The notes: generated from the letters alone by a model not told the origin. Positions 7,909-18,056 are shown, counted from the first letter of the stretch. The stretch is DNA of 64,000 nt from CAZUNO01 sp964621445 [NCBI: Candidatus Hadarchaeota archaeon] (GCA_964621445.1 CAZUNO010000004.1:109413-173412), one strand, 5' to 3'. Numbers and translations: made by a program.

Positions 7909-9069
7909 TTGAGGTTTCAAAGAATCCTGGCCCTTTTCATGAAGGAGATAAGGAGAATGACCAGGGACCCGGGGGCTCTCTTTCTGCTGGTGCTTTTCCC
8001 CATGATCTTGACCCTGGTGTTCGGCCTATCATTCGGCAAGATAGGGGGTGGAGAGGAGAACAAGTACACATTGGCGCTGGTGAACGAGGGGGACATGGGA
8101 GATAAATGGGTTGGATTCTTCCAGAGCAACCTGAGTGAGACCGGGCTTTTCGAAATCGAGAACTACGAGCAGGAGAATTCGGCCAGAAGCGAGCTAGAAC
8201 AGGGGAGGATAGACTCCATAGTAGTTCTACCCCAAGGTTTTGGGGAGGCCTGCGAGTCCTTCAGGAGGGCTCCTGAAGACCCGTCCAGCTGGTCGAACGT
8301 GACCCTGGGTCTTTATGTGGATAGTGGGTCCCTCGTTGCCAGCCAGGCCATACCTCCGCTTATAGAAAGTATGATTGAATTAATCCTAATAGGTGATGTT
8401 ATTGATGAGCCCAGGATACCCGTAAACCTGGGAGCTCCTTCGATGATCGAAGGCAGGGAAACCAGCACCTTCGATTACTTTGTTCCGGGGCTATTCTCTT
8501 ATGCCGCCATTTTTCTAATAATGAGCGTCGGGCAGTCGTTCACGATTGACCGGGAGAATGGATTGCTTAGAAGGATCAGGACAACCCCAACCAGTTCGAT
8601 TGAATTCATGTCGGGACATGCTCTTTCGAATATGGTCGTGGCAATCATCCAGGTAACCGTAATATTTGCCATGGCCTTTGTCATAGGTTACAGACCCCTT
8701 GGCGGCGTGCCGGCGCTGCTCATGGCCTTTCTAACTGTGATAATCTTCTCCCTTTGCTGCGTAGGTTTCGGACTTATCACTGCAACCCTGGCCAAATCGC
8801 CGGGTTCGGCAACCGGTATAGCATTCGTGTTCATACTACCCCAAATGTTCCTAGGGACGTTCGTGGGGCTAGTTCTAAGCCCGGCCATGAAAAGGATCGC
8901 CAGACTGGTTCCCAGCTGATACGTCACCGATAGTCTCACCACGTTATTTATCAGAGGGGCCTCGGTGTTTAGCCCCAGCGTTATTCTTGACCTATTGATA
9001 ATAGCGGCATGGAGCATCGTAGTGCTATCAATAGGAATAGTGGCCTTCGAAAGGTACGGAAAAGACTGA
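7909..9069 (+). pseudogene. ABC-2 type permease interrupted by an in-frame TGA
   Basis: The frame starts at TTG 7909 (GGAGG upstream) with KEIRRMTRDPGALFLLVLF, a first membrane helix, a ~150-residue external domain, then five further hydrophobic helices, as in the DrrB/YhgE-type permease. After residue 336 (RLVPS) a TGA stands at 8917-8919. The same frame continues at once with YVTDSLTTLFIRGASV, a final helix (LDLLIIAAWSIVVLSIGIVAF) and the usual basic end ERYGKD, stopping with TGA at 9067-9069. Homologues have an aromatic residue at this place, so a TGG-to-TGA change is the simplest explanation. The truncated 336-residue form lacks the last helix. A sequencing error cannot be excluded. Confidence 0.72.
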
Positions 9070-9103
9070 AAAGCCATTCAATTGTGGATAAAGTGATCAT
9101 AAT

Positions 9104-11785
9104 ATGGGCTTACTTGGCCGATTCGGAAAAGCCGTGGTTAGCCACCCCAAAGCCATCATCATAATAATTCTGACCTTCACCGCAGTAATGGGTTACTTCG
9201 CCACCCAGGTGGAATTCTCATCCAGCGAGGAGGATTTTCAGCCCGAGGACGAGATTGGGATGGCAAATAGAAGGGTCCAGGAGAAATTCGGGGCCCAGCA
9301 GATTTCAGTTAACGTCCTTTTTTTCTCAAATGATAACGCCATAGATCGAGCATCGCTTCTTGCCCAGCTGGCATTTCGACAGAGAATTTTAAATGACACC
9401 GAAATCAAGAGCTCCCTAGCCACTACATCCGACAACCCCTCGGGCATGAATTCCGTCGTGGACCTGGTATGTCGAGCGGCTTTCATGACGGAACTGTTCG
9501 GCGAGTTTGAAGAACTATTCTCGAATGGAGAAGGATCCTCGGGCCCCCCGCCAGGAGTATTCGGGCAGGTCACTGAGCGTGCGTCGAATCTCTCCGACCA
9601 GGAGCGGAGATCAATCCTCGAAGGAGGCTCATTTGAGGTAAACTTCCAGGGCATGCCCCTGCCCATCACCGTCGATTTTAAGCCCTACCGTCCTTCCCTT
9701 CTTCCGACATATCTTGAGAACACTCCTTACGAGGATATCATCACCTTTCTTCTATCTAAGGATTATGAGAAAGGGGGAACCACGGCCAAAGATGCCCTGT
9801 TCAGCGTCTTGCTTAAGGGTTCCCTGGATTCCGAGAGGGCCCTTTCAGTTGAGGAAAGAATTCAAACCATTGCCAATGATATTGGCTCCTCCAAGGATTT
9901 CCTGGATATCAGGGTGCTGGGCGATGAGTTGACAAGCCAGGTCATAAGCGAGGCTTCAGGGCGGACAACGGGCATACTGATGTCCTTAGCTTTGCTTTCT
10001 GTGGTGGTTACCTTAATGATCGTGTATAGGAGCTTCACTGACACGGCATTGAATATAATCACCCTGATTTTTGCGGTGATATGGGTATTTGGCCTCAGCG
10101 TTTTGCTTGGGTATAGATTCAACCCTGCCATCACCGCGGTTCCCGTATTGATCATCGGGTTGGGGATTGATTACGGAATACATCTCACCAATCGGTATAA
10201 AGAAGAGCTTAGAGGGGGAAAGAAGGTGAAACAGGCCTGGATGGTTAGTGAATCCTCGGTTGGATTTGCTATCCTCCTCACCACCATTACCACCCTTCTC
10301 GGTTTTATGAGCAACATCACATCTTCGGTCGCCTCGGTGAGACACTTCGGCATACTTTCTGCCTCGGGGGTGGTAAGCGCTTTCATCTTGATGGTCACAT
10401 TCCTACCTGCAACAAAGGCCATATTGGACGGTCGAAAGGAGAGATCGGGTGAGCAGGTAGTCAAGGAGAAGAAGGATGCGGATGGTGGGTGGGGTTTTGC
10501 CAGGAAAAAAGTTGAGGCCGAAAGACCCGAGATGTTGGACGAGATGGTCTGTGCGTCGGGACCTGCCTGTATAAACAAGGGATTGGGTGCCGGGGCAATC
10601 ATAGCACGTCATCCAATTATCATTTTGTCGATAGTGGCATTGATCACCGGGATTGCGGTTCTGGGAGCTGTTCAACTGGAGCCAAGATTTGATTTCCGTG
10701 ACTTTCTTCCCCGTGGGCTTGAGGTATCTGAAACCTTCGATCGTTTCTTCAGCGACTTCAACTTCAGTGGCGAATTGGTATATGTTCTGGTAGAGGGCGG
10801 GGTAACCAACCCCCAGGTTCTGGAATCGCTGTCGGCGGTGGAGGGGAGAGCAAGCGAAAGTCCATTCACCAGCCCAACCAGCCCGATTGAATCACCCCTA
10901 GAACTGGCAAGGGGGCTTGCGGACCCGAGTTCTTACCAGTATGATCCGGATGTTGCCCGGTTCTGGAGCGAACGAATTGATGAGGACGGAGATGGAACTC
11001 CGGACGATGATTTGAAGGAAAGGGAAGTGGAGGAGCTTTATGAGCTGCTTTATGAAAAGGATGAGTCCCAGTCACGAAGGGTTCTTCACCGCTCGGGCTC
11101 CGGATTTGACTCTGTCTTGGTGAGGATACCCGTGAAGAGCACTTCCGGAGATGAAGTCCTGACCCTGGCGGAAGATATGAAGTCGGCCGCCGATCCCCTG
11201 GAAGAGCTCCAGGGAGAGGTTAACAGGGTAACCGTTACTGGGTCCCCAATTATCTCGGCGGTCACTCTGGAATCAATTGACACCGATTTCGTTCGTTCGG
11301 TGCTAATCACCTTTGCCGTTTCCCTGCTAATCCTAACCATCATCTATCTTCGCATTAGGAGGGCGATGCTTCTGGGTGCTGTAGCATTGATTCCTCTAAC
11401 TTTTGTCATTGCCTGGGGAGCTGGAACCATGTACTATGCCTCCATACCACTAAACGTGGTAACGGTAACTATACTGGCCATTACCGTAGGGCTGGGAATC
11501 GACTACGGCATACATGTAACAGAACGCTTTTTGGAGGAATTGGATAGACTTGGTGATCCTGATTGCGCTCTCTGTGTTGCCGTAAACCACACGGGTAGTT
11601 CCCTTTTTGGCTCTGCAACCACCACGGTTATCGGTTTCGGAATTCTATCGCTGTCCATAATCCCTCCGCTTGCCCAGTTTGGAGTGATTACCGCAATTAC
11701 CGTATCCTTTGCATTTCTATCCTCGGTGTTCGTTCTACCCACTTTCCTCAGGCTCTGGTACATACTGGGACCGGGCAGGGAGTAG
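9104..11785 (+). CDS. RND/MMPL family exporter with two sterol-sensing-like domains
   Basis: The 893-residue protein consists of two similar halves. Each has an N-terminal helix, a ~250-residue external domain and a bundle of five helices. The helix signature GLGIDYGIHLTNRYKEEL in the first half recurs as GLGIDYGIHVTERFLEEL in the second, typical of MMPL/HpnN-type RND proteins that move lipids or hydrophobic solutes using proton flow. The second external loop holds DEDGDGTPDDD near residue 627, resembling an EF-hand/thrombospondin-3 calcium loop. It follows the ABC exporter genes with a ~35-base gap and may be co-transcribed. The substrate cannot be read from sequence. Confidence 0.85.
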   Translation: MGLLGRFGKAVVSHPKAIIIIILTFTAVMGYFATQVEFSSSEEDFQPEDEIGMANRRVQEKFGAQQISVNVLFFSNDNAIDRASLLAQLAFRQRILNDTEIKSSLATTSDNPSGMNSVVDLVCRAAFMTELFGEFEELFSNGEGSSGPPPGVFGQVTERASNLSDQERRSILEGGSFEVNFQGMPLPITVDFKPYRPSLLPTYLENTPYEDIITFLLSKDYEKGGTTAKDALFSVLLKGSLDSERALSVEERIQTIANDIGSSKDFLDIRVLGDELTSQVISEASGRTTGILMSLALLSVVVTLMIVYRSFTDTALNIITLIFAVIWVFGLSVLLGYRFNPAITAVPVLIIGLGIDYGIHLTNRYKEELRGGKKVKQAWMVSESSVGFAILLTTITTLLGFMSNITSSVASVRHFGILSASGVVSAFILMVTFLPATKAILDGRKERSGEQVVKEKKDADGGWGFARKKVEAERPEMLDEMVCASGPACINKGLGAGAIIARHPIIILSIVALITGIAVLGAVQLEPRFDFRDFLPRGLEVSETFDRFFSDFNFSGELVYVLVEGGVTNPQVLESLSAVEGRASESPFTSPTSPIESPLELARGLADPSSYQYDPDVARFWSERIDEDGDGTPDDDLKEREVEELYELLYEKDESQSRRVLHRSGSGFDSVLVRIPVKSTSGDEVLTLAEDMKSAADPLEELQGEVNRVTVTGSPIISAVTLESIDTDFVRSVLITFAVSLLILTIIYLRIRRAMLLGAVALIPLTFVIAWGAGTMYYASIPLNVVTVTILAITVGLGIDYGIHVTERFLEELDRLGDPDCALCVAVNHTGSSLFGSATTTVIGFGILSLSIIPPLAQFGVITAITVSFAFLSSVFVLPTFLRLWYILGPGRE

Positions 11786-11809
11786 TGAAAACCCTCTAAT
11801 TGCGGATAA

Positions 11810-13015
11810 TTATTTTTTCCAGAAGTCTGCCGGCATGGTTTCCGGCTCGCCCTCCAGTTCAAGCTCCACCACGGTGTCCTTGGGGTCCGGGGCCTCCTGG
11901 GGAAGACCCTTAACGAAGGCTCTGTCCGCGGATTGTTCCACATCCAGCTCCCGTCCAGAGGCAAGCATCCGGGCTCCTGTTATCCGGTTTTTTATACCCG
12001 CCAGAGTCATCTCGGTTCCTGGCCAGCACGTGATGTGGATATAGACTTTATTTCCCTTGGCCGTAACATGTCCCACATGCCGCTGGGAAAAGGGAGCCGA
12101 TCCTGCGCCGTAAATCGACTCCTGGTTTACCTTGATCCAGTCACCGATTTCCCTCAGCCTCCTTGCCTGGAGCTGTGGAATCGTCCCGTCGGCCTTCGGC
12201 CCCACGTTTAGGAGAAAGTTCCCGTTTCCCGAGACACATTTGACCAGATTTCTGACCAGCTGCATGGATGATTTTAAATTAGGATCTCCTGGGTGATAGC
12301 CCCACCAGAGATCATCCATGGTCATGCAGCTTTCCCAGGGCCTGTTTTTCCCCTCGATTTTCTGTTCCGGGGTCTCCAAATCCCCGGGAATGCCCGAACG
12401 ATTATTGATTATGATATCCGGCTGAAGAGATCTGACCCGGTTATTTAGTTCCTCAGCCCTCCAGTCCTCTGCCGTGTGGGGCCAGGAGCCATCATACCAC
12501 AGTATATCTATCCTATCATACTTGGTCATCAGCTCTTCTACCTGGGCATGGACATAATCAACAAACTCCCTCCATCCCTGGGGATCCTTTTCTGGCCCTT
12601 TCCAGTATGCCGGCCATCTCCAGTCAAGAAGAGAATAATAGAAGCCGATACGCATATCAGCTTCCCTACACGCATCGACGTACTCCGATATGAAGTCACG
12701 GCCGGAAGCCATCTTGGGAGCAGTGAAGTCCGAAACGTCGCTGTCCCAAAGCGAAAAACCGTCATGATGCCTTGTTGTCAGCACAATGTATTTCATACCT
12801 GCATTCTTGGCCTTTGATACCCATTCTGTTGCATCAAAATTCTGGGGATCAAACCTATGGGCGAGCTTAGCATATTCGGATTTAGGTATTCTCTCGCATT
12901 GCATAATCCACTCGCCGCGAGCTGGAATAGCATATAGCCCCCAGTGTATAAACATACCAAACCTGGCCTTGGTCCACCATTTCATCCTTTCCGGAACCTC
13001 GTATTCATCTGCCAT
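11810..13015 (-). CDS. Alpha-L-fucosidase, GH29 family
   Basis: The 401-residue protein begins MKWWTKARFGMFIHWGLYAIPARGEW after ten residues, the hallmark of GH29. It continues with LTTRHHDGFSLWDS (HHDGF) and GFYYSLLDW, and has the nucleophile motif ILWYDGSW with Asp about residue 175. It lacks the C-terminal sandwich of longer enzymes but keeps a short end domain. No signal peptide is visible, so it should act in the cytoplasm on imported fuco-oligosaccharides. It is transcribed alone, convergent with the RND gene. Upstream lies a TATA-like TTTTTAAG near 13096-13104 and a TTATGTTA direct repeat. Related GH29 members can also act on other alpha-linked 6-deoxy sugars. Confidence 0.88.
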   Translation of the reverse strand: MADEYEVPERMKWWTKARFGMFIHWGLYAIPARGEWIMQCERIPKSEYAKLAHRFDPQNFDATEWVSKAKNAGMKYIVLTTRHHDGFSLWDSDVSDFTAPKMASGRDFISEYVDACREADMRIGFYYSLLDWRWPAYWKGPEKDPQGWREFVDYVHAQVEELMTKYDRIDILWYDGSWPHTAEDWRAEELNNRVRSLQPDIIINNRSGIPGDLETPEQKIEGKNRPWESCMTMDDLWWGYHPGDPNLKSSMQLVRNLVKCVSGNGNFLLNVGPKADGTIPQLQARRLREIGDWIKVNQESIYGAGSAPFSQRHVGHVTAKGNKVYIHITCWPGTEMTLAGIKNRITGARMLASGRELDVEQSADRAFVKGLPQEAPDPKDTVVELELEGEPETMPADFWKK

Positions 13016-13149
13016 ATCATCAACCTATCTCCCATTCTTCCTTGAGTCGGTCTGAAGAAAATGGGTTTTCGAATTGGGTGAAAAAACGAGTTGACTTAAA
13101 AATCATGCGGAACCAAAAGCAAACAAGCACCCCAAAGTTGCTTTATTCA

Positions 13150-13168
13150 TTATGTTAGCTTATGTTAA
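13150..13168. repeat. Tandem TTATGTTA direct repeat upstream of the fucosidase
   Basis: TTATGTTA occurs at 13150-13157 and again at 13160-13167, one helical turn apart, about 50 bp upstream of the likely fucosidase TATA box. The position and phasing suit an activator or repressor site. The rest of the 13016-13262 gap shows only A/T-rich promoter-like sequence. Confidence 0.35.
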
Positions 13169-13262
13169 CCGCACTCATCAAATGCCCTAATTGAGGATTC
13201 GGTGCGCCCCGTATCTCCTTTACCCTTCAAACCTGCACCAATTCGGGAAAATGTCAACTAGC

Positions 13263-15923
13263 TCAATCAGCTAGCTCCTTGTACAACTGGCCGATAATCA
13301 GTACAACCGAACTCAGTGCGAATATCAATAGCCAGCCGAGGTTACCTGGGTCCGTTGTCCTGAGAACCATGGCCAAGGGTGGGAGATAAACGGCGGCGAA
13401 TAGAAGCCCCGTACACAGGGCGAGCGAGCCCCAGATATAGATATTCTGGGTCAACTCATTTCGCAAAATTCCAGTTCCCTTTCCCCTCATGTTGAATACA
13501 TGCCAGAGCTGGGCAAAAGCCAAGGTCAGGAATGATGCCGTAACGGCCTGGGATTCACTCATTCCTAACCAGGACAAGCCCATAAACAGGATCATCAAAA
13601 CGGAGACGGTTATGATGGACCCATAACCGGATATTCCCATCCATGCAGAACGGGGGAGTATGGGCTCCTCGGGGTCTCGAGGTTTTCTCTCCATGATATT
13701 GGGGTGACCGGATCCCGTTGCCATGGCCAGGGCCGGGAATATATCGGTCACCAGGTTAAGGAAAAGTATCTGGAGGGGTAGTATCGGTAGCGGTGCGTTG
13801 GCGATTGAGGCCAGGCCAACTACCATGATCTCGCTAAGGTTGCAGGAGAGAAGAAAATAAACCACCTTCCTTATGTTGTCGAATATGACCCTCCCCTGCT
13901 CCACCGCGGTGGCAATTGTGGAGAAGGAATCGTCCTCCAGAATCATGTCAGCCGCCTCCCTGGCGACCTGGGTTCCCCTTTGCCCCATGGCCACCCCTAT
14001 ATCGGCTTCCTTTAGTGCGGGTGCATCGTTGACACCGTCTCCGGTCATTGCCACTATGGAACCATTTTTCTGGTGTATATCGATGAGATCAAGCTTTTGT
14101 TTGGGATCCACTCTGGCGAACACCGAGGTATTAAGAATCTCACTCCGTCCTTCAGATGGCGTGTCAGCCAGCTCCTTTAACCTCTGACCACTCATTACTG
14201 GGTCAGAAGGCCCCGAGAGCCCGACCTGGACTGCGATATTGCGCGCGGTTACTGCCTGGTCCCCGGTGACCATTATCACTCGAATCCCGGCCTTCTTGCA
14301 GGATTGGATGGAGGCCTTAACCTCCTTTCTCGGAGGATCCTCCAGGCCCACCAAGGCTATGAAATTCAGGTCCTCGTACGGTTCAACTCCCGGATCCCGG
14401 ACCTCCTTTTGAGCCAGGGCCAGAACCCGCAATCCGGACTCCGCCATCCTTCTATTTTCCTCCAGAAGTTCCTCGGAATCCTTAGGGTCCAGAGTATGAG
14501 CCCCCTCTTCCGAGATATAACCCGAACAGACCTTTATTACCTCCTCCGGAGCGCCCTTGACAGCCACTCGATAGTTGGAGTTCATCCTATGATAGGTGGC
14601 CATCATCTTAGTGCTTGAGTCAAATGCCTCCTCCCTCTCCTCCGGTAGCCTTTCTATCAGGTCATCTCGCTCTATCCCTGCTTTGGAGGCCGCTGACAGT
14701 AAGGCGATTTCCATTGGGTCCCCCACTGACTTTCCCTCGGGGCCTAGGGTGGCATTGTTACAGAGAGCTGCCACCTCAAATCCAGCTCTGAGAACGGATT
14801 TCTCATCTATCTCCATTATCCCCTCATCCTCACTAGGAATGGAGAAGTCCTCGCTTTTCGATGAAAGATTGGTCACCGTCATCCGATTTTCGGTTAGCGT
14901 GCCCGTCTTATCGGTGCATATTACGGTGGTCGCTCCCAGGGTTTCGACTGCAGACAGCCTGTTGATAAGGGCATTTTTCCGGGCCATTCTTAACATGCCC
15001 CGGGCCAGGGCTATGGTGGCCACTATGGGAAGTCCCTCGGGAACCGTGGCCACGGCGAGAGCAATGCCCGTTTCAATCATCAGGAACAGCTCTCTACCCG
15101 CTAAGAGCCCTGATACGGTAACTAGGGCGGCAACGACTACGGTCACCCATACTAGCTTTCTTCCCAGTCCCTGCAGGCGTTTTTCTAGCGGGGTTATTTC
15201 CTTCTCCGCGGTGGCAACCAGCGATGAGATCTTCCCCAGTTCGGTATCCATACCGGTATTCACCACCACCCCCGTACCACTCCCCCTGGTTACCGCCGTT
15301 CCCTTGAACAGCATGCTAGCTCTTTCGGCTAGTGGAACTTCTCTATCAACCGGTTGACTTTGCTTGCCAACGGGAAGAGATTCGCCGGTAAGTGTTGATT
15401 CATCCGCCTCCATCCTGGATGTTTCCAACAGCCTAAGGTCGGCGGATATAACGTCGCCTCCTTCCAGTATAACGATGTCGCCTGGAACCAGATCTTCAGC
15501 AGAGATTTCCTGAACCGAGCCATCCCGACGTACCTTTGTGGAAACCGTGCCCAGGCGCCTTAAGGCCTCCATGGATCGAATTGCCCTAAGCTCGGTCACA
15601 AACCCGATTATTCCGTTAATCAGAATGACGGCAAGGATGGCGATGCCCTCCAGGTTCTCCCCAAACAGAAACGACAGACCAGCAGCCACTGCCAAAAGAA
15701 CTACTATCAGACTTTTAAACTGATGAAGAAGTACGCTCCACCAGGGTTCCTTTTCCGCCTCCTCCAGATGGTTGGGTCCGAATATCCTACTGCGACGAGA
15801 TGCCTCTGCGCTTGAGAGGCCTTCCTTTGGATCAACCACCAAGTCGTCGAGTAGAGATTCACTATCCTCGGACCACGGAAATTGTGGTACTGAAGGCCGT
15901 TGGTTTTCGCCTGAATTGGCCAC
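13263..15923 (-). CDS. Cation-transporting P-type ATPase, P2 (Ca2+/SERCA-like) family
   Basis: A ten-helix P-type ATPase: cytosolic N-terminal domain with LSSAEASRRSRIFGPN, TGES (LTGESLPV), PEGLP in helix 4, phosphorylation site CTDKTGTLT, KGAPE in the nucleotide domain, and hinge TGDGVNDAPALKEAD. Helix 6 has LNLVTDIFPALA, the N-x-x-T-D pattern of calcium-binding SERCA-type pumps, so Ca2+ (or Mn2+) export is the best guess. A TATA box at 15946-15953 puts transcription start at GTG 15923, so I choose this leaderless start over the upstream TTG 15944, giving 886 residues. It is divergent from the metal ATPase at 16065 with 140 bp between. Confidence 0.88.
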   Translation of the reverse strand: MANSGENQRPSVPQFPWSEDSESLLDDLVVDPKEGLSSAEASRRSRIFGPNHLEEAEKEPWWSVLLHQFKSLIVVLLAVAAGLSFLFGENLEGIAILAVILINGIIGFVTELRAIRSMEALRRLGTVSTKVRRDGSVQEISAEDLVPGDIVILEGGDVISADLRLLETSRMEADESTLTGESLPVGKQSQPVDREVPLAERASMLFKGTAVTRGSGTGVVVNTGMDTELGKISSLVATAEKEITPLEKRLQGLGRKLVWVTVVVAALVTVSGLLAGRELFLMIETGIALAVATVPEGLPIVATIALARGMLRMARKNALINRLSAVETLGATTVICTDKTGTLTENRMTVTNLSSKSEDFSIPSEDEGIMEIDEKSVLRAGFEVAALCNNATLGPEGKSVGDPMEIALLSAASKAGIERDDLIERLPEEREEAFDSSTKMMATYHRMNSNYRVAVKGAPEEVIKVCSGYISEEGAHTLDPKDSEELLEENRRMAESGLRVLALAQKEVRDPGVEPYEDLNFIALVGLEDPPRKEVKASIQSCKKAGIRVIMVTGDQAVTARNIAVQVGLSGPSDPVMSGQRLKELADTPSEGRSEILNTSVFARVDPKQKLDLIDIHQKNGSIVAMTGDGVNDAPALKEADIGVAMGQRGTQVAREAADMILEDDSFSTIATAVEQGRVIFDNIRKVVYFLLSCNLSEIMVVGLASIANAPLPILPLQILFLNLVTDIFPALAMATGSGHPNIMERKPRDPEEPILPRSAWMGISGYGSIITVSVLMILFMGLSWLGMSESQAVTASFLTLAFAQLWHVFNMRGKGTGILRNELTQNIYIWGSLALCTGLLFAAVYLPPLAMVLRTTDPGNLGWLLIFALSSVVLIIGQLYKELAD

Positions 15924-15945
15924 GAAGCTTCCAGGCGGGTTCAAG

Positions 15946-15953
15946 TCTTAAAT
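15946..15953 (-). promoter_or_regulatory. TATA box for the P2-type ATPase
   Basis: The minus strand reads ATTTAAGA, centred 26 bp from GTG 15923, consistent with a leaderless transcript and deciding the start codon. Confidence 0.5.
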
Positions 15954-16064
15954 CTTCCATGGATCATTGAACTCATCGTTTTGAGCGTGGGGCCGATTAT
16001 GACAAAGATCTGAAAATCCAATAGTATGTTTTAAACCCCGCTAATATCCAACCAAGGTACGATC

Positions 16065-18056
16065 ATGAAGCGGGATCATGACCACCAAAAGGAGAAGCAT
16101 CAGGATCATCACCGGATGATGAAGGACTTCAGGAGAAGATTCTGGATCTCCTTGATCCTCACGGTTCCCATACTCGCATTGTCCCCCATGATACAATCCT
16201 TCCTGGGGATTGAAGGGGCAATCTCGTTTCCAGGGGACAGCTTTGTACTGCTGGGGCTTTCGGTGTTGGTTTTTTTCTACGGCGGATGGCCGTTTCTTTC
16301 CGGCATAGTTAGAGAACTCAGGCAGAAGCAGCCCGGAATGATGACCCTTATCGCCGTGGCAATAATTGTTGCCTTCATCTACAGCGCTGCGGTGGTTCTG
16401 GGCATTCCTGGTAGGTTCTTCTTCTGGGAGTTAGCCACTCTAATCGACGTTATGTTACTTGGGCATTGGGTGGAAATGAAATCGGTAATGAGCGCCTCCA
16501 ATGCTCTTGAGGAACTGGTCAAACTAATGCCCTCCAAGGCCCACAGGTTGAAGGAGGATGGATCCACGGAAGATGTGGATATCGAGGAGCTTACGAGAGA
16601 GGACAAAGTCAGGGTTAAACCGGGAGAAAAGTTCCCTACCGACGGTAAGATATCCGAGGGGGAGACCACGGTAAATGAATCCATGTTAACCGGGGAGTCG
16701 AAACCTGTGGCAAAGGAGCCCGGCGACGAGGTGATAGGCGGATCGGTAAACAATGAGGGGGTGGTTACCGTTGTGGTCGAGAAGACCGGTGAGGAGACAT
16801 TTCTTTCCCAGATCATTGAAATGGTTGAAGATGCTCAAGAGAGCAAATCGAGAGCACAGGACCTTGCCAACAGAGCGGCCTTCTTGTTGGTAGTCGTCGC
16901 TCTTTCAGTGGGATTCGTAACCCTAGCAGCCTGGCTCTGGGCGGGTAAGGATTTCGTCTACGCGCTTGAGAGATCGGTAACGGTAATGGTAATAACCTGC
17001 CCGCATGCGCTTGGCCTCGCGGTACCCCTAGTCATCGCCACCATAACCGCACTGGGGGCAAGGGAGGGCCTTCTAATACGTAACAGAACCCCCTTCGAGA
17101 AGGCACGTGAACTAGCAGCCATCGTATTCGACAAAACCGGAACCCTGACCGAAGGTCGCTTCGGAGTTGAGGACATCCTATCCTGGGGAAGGGAGAAATC
17201 CGAGATAATTCAACTCGCCGCATCCGTGGAAAATCTATCCGAGCATCCGATAGCACAGGGAATATTGAACGAGGCCCAAAGGCGAGAGCTTGAGGTTCTG
17301 GAGGCAAACGATTTCAAGGCCATGAAAGGAAAAGGCGTTGTAGCCAGCATAAAAGGAAAGGAGATTTCGGTTGTTTCGGAAAAATATCTCCAGGAGAAGG
17401 ACATCGAGATACCTGACAGCGAGAATGGAATTGAAAGTGGGGGCAGAAGTATCGTGTATGTCCTGGAAAATGGTACTCCAATTGGCTGCTTGGCTTTGGG
17501 CGATGTGGTCAGGGGAGAATCAAAGGAGGCCATTCGGAGACTGAAGGAGATGGGACTAAGATGCATGATGATGACCGGGGACACCGAGGAGGTTGCCAGA
17601 TCGGTGGCCGGAGAACTGGGTCTGGATGAATATTTTGCAGAGGTTCTACCTGACGAGAAATCACGAAGAATCCAGGATATCCAGCAGCGAGGGCTTTCAG
17701 TTGCCATGACCGGAGACGGGGTTAACGATGCACCTGCCCTGGCCAGGGCGGATCTTGGTATCGCTATCGGGGCTGGAACCGATGTGGCCATTGAAACTGC
17801 TGATGTAGTTCTGGTCAAGAACGATCCCAGGGATGTGGTTAGCGTCATTAACCTCTCCAAGACATCATATAGCAAGACCCTACAGAACCTATTGTGGGCA
17901 ACCGGTTACAATGTAATAGCCATCCCCCTGGCCGCAGGTGTTCTTGCCTCGGCAAATATAATACTCAGTCCCGCTGCCGGTGCCATGCTAATGTCAGTTA
18001 GCACGGTCATCGTGGCCATTAACGCGAAATTGATTAAGGGTCCGGATGGTTCCTAA
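16065..18056 (+). CDS. copB: CopB-like P1B-type heavy-metal ATPase (CPH motif)
   Basis: The 663-residue pump begins with a His-rich tail (MKRDHDHQKEKHQDHHRMM) instead of a CxxC metal-binding domain. Helix 6 carries VITCPHALGLAVPL: CPH instead of CPC, diagnostic of the CopB/P1B-3 group exporting copper or silver. Other motifs are TGES, DKTGTLTEG, the HP motif (SEHPIAQ), GDGVNDAPAL and a final pair of helices. It acts in the cell membrane to remove excess metal. A TTTTAAAC box near 16028-16036 gives a very short leader. No copper regulator or CopZ chaperone is adjacent; the next gene is cysK. The gene symbol reflects the subgroup. Confidence 0.87.
   Translation: MKRDHDHQKEKHQDHHRMMKDFRRRFWISLILTVPILALSPMIQSFLGIEGAISFPGDSFVLLGLSVLVFFYGGWPFLSGIVRELRQKQPGMMTLIAVAIIVAFIYSAAVVLGIPGRFFFWELATLIDVMLLGHWVEMKSVMSASNALEELVKLMPSKAHRLKEDGSTEDVDIEELTREDKVRVKPGEKFPTDGKISEGETTVNESMLTGESKPVAKEPGDEVIGGSVNNEGVVTVVVEKTGEETFLSQIIEMVEDAQESKSRAQDLANRAAFLLVVVALSVGFVTLAAWLWAGKDFVYALERSVTVMVITCPHALGLAVPLVIATITALGAREGLLIRNRTPFEKARELAAIVFDKTGTLTEGRFGVEDILSWGREKSEIIQLAASVENLSEHPIAQGILNEAQRRELEVLEANDFKAMKGKGVVASIKGKEISVVSEKYLQEKDIEIPDSENGIESGGRSIVYVLENGTPIGCLALGDVVRGESKEAIRRLKEMGLRCMMMTGDTEEVARSVAGELGLDEYFAEVLPDEKSRRIQDIQQRGLSVAMTGDGVNDAPALARADLGIAIGAGTDVAIETADVVLVKNDPRDVVSVINLSKTSYSKTLQNLLWATGYNVIAIPLAAGVLASANIILSPAAGAMLMSVSTVIVAINAKLIKGPDGS

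Noticed and set aside
8917-8919. TGA read as tryptophan or selenocysteine in the ABC permease
   Set aside because: Other genes in the window end in TGA and only this one is interrupted; I see no selenocysteine element. A mutation or sequencing error is simpler.
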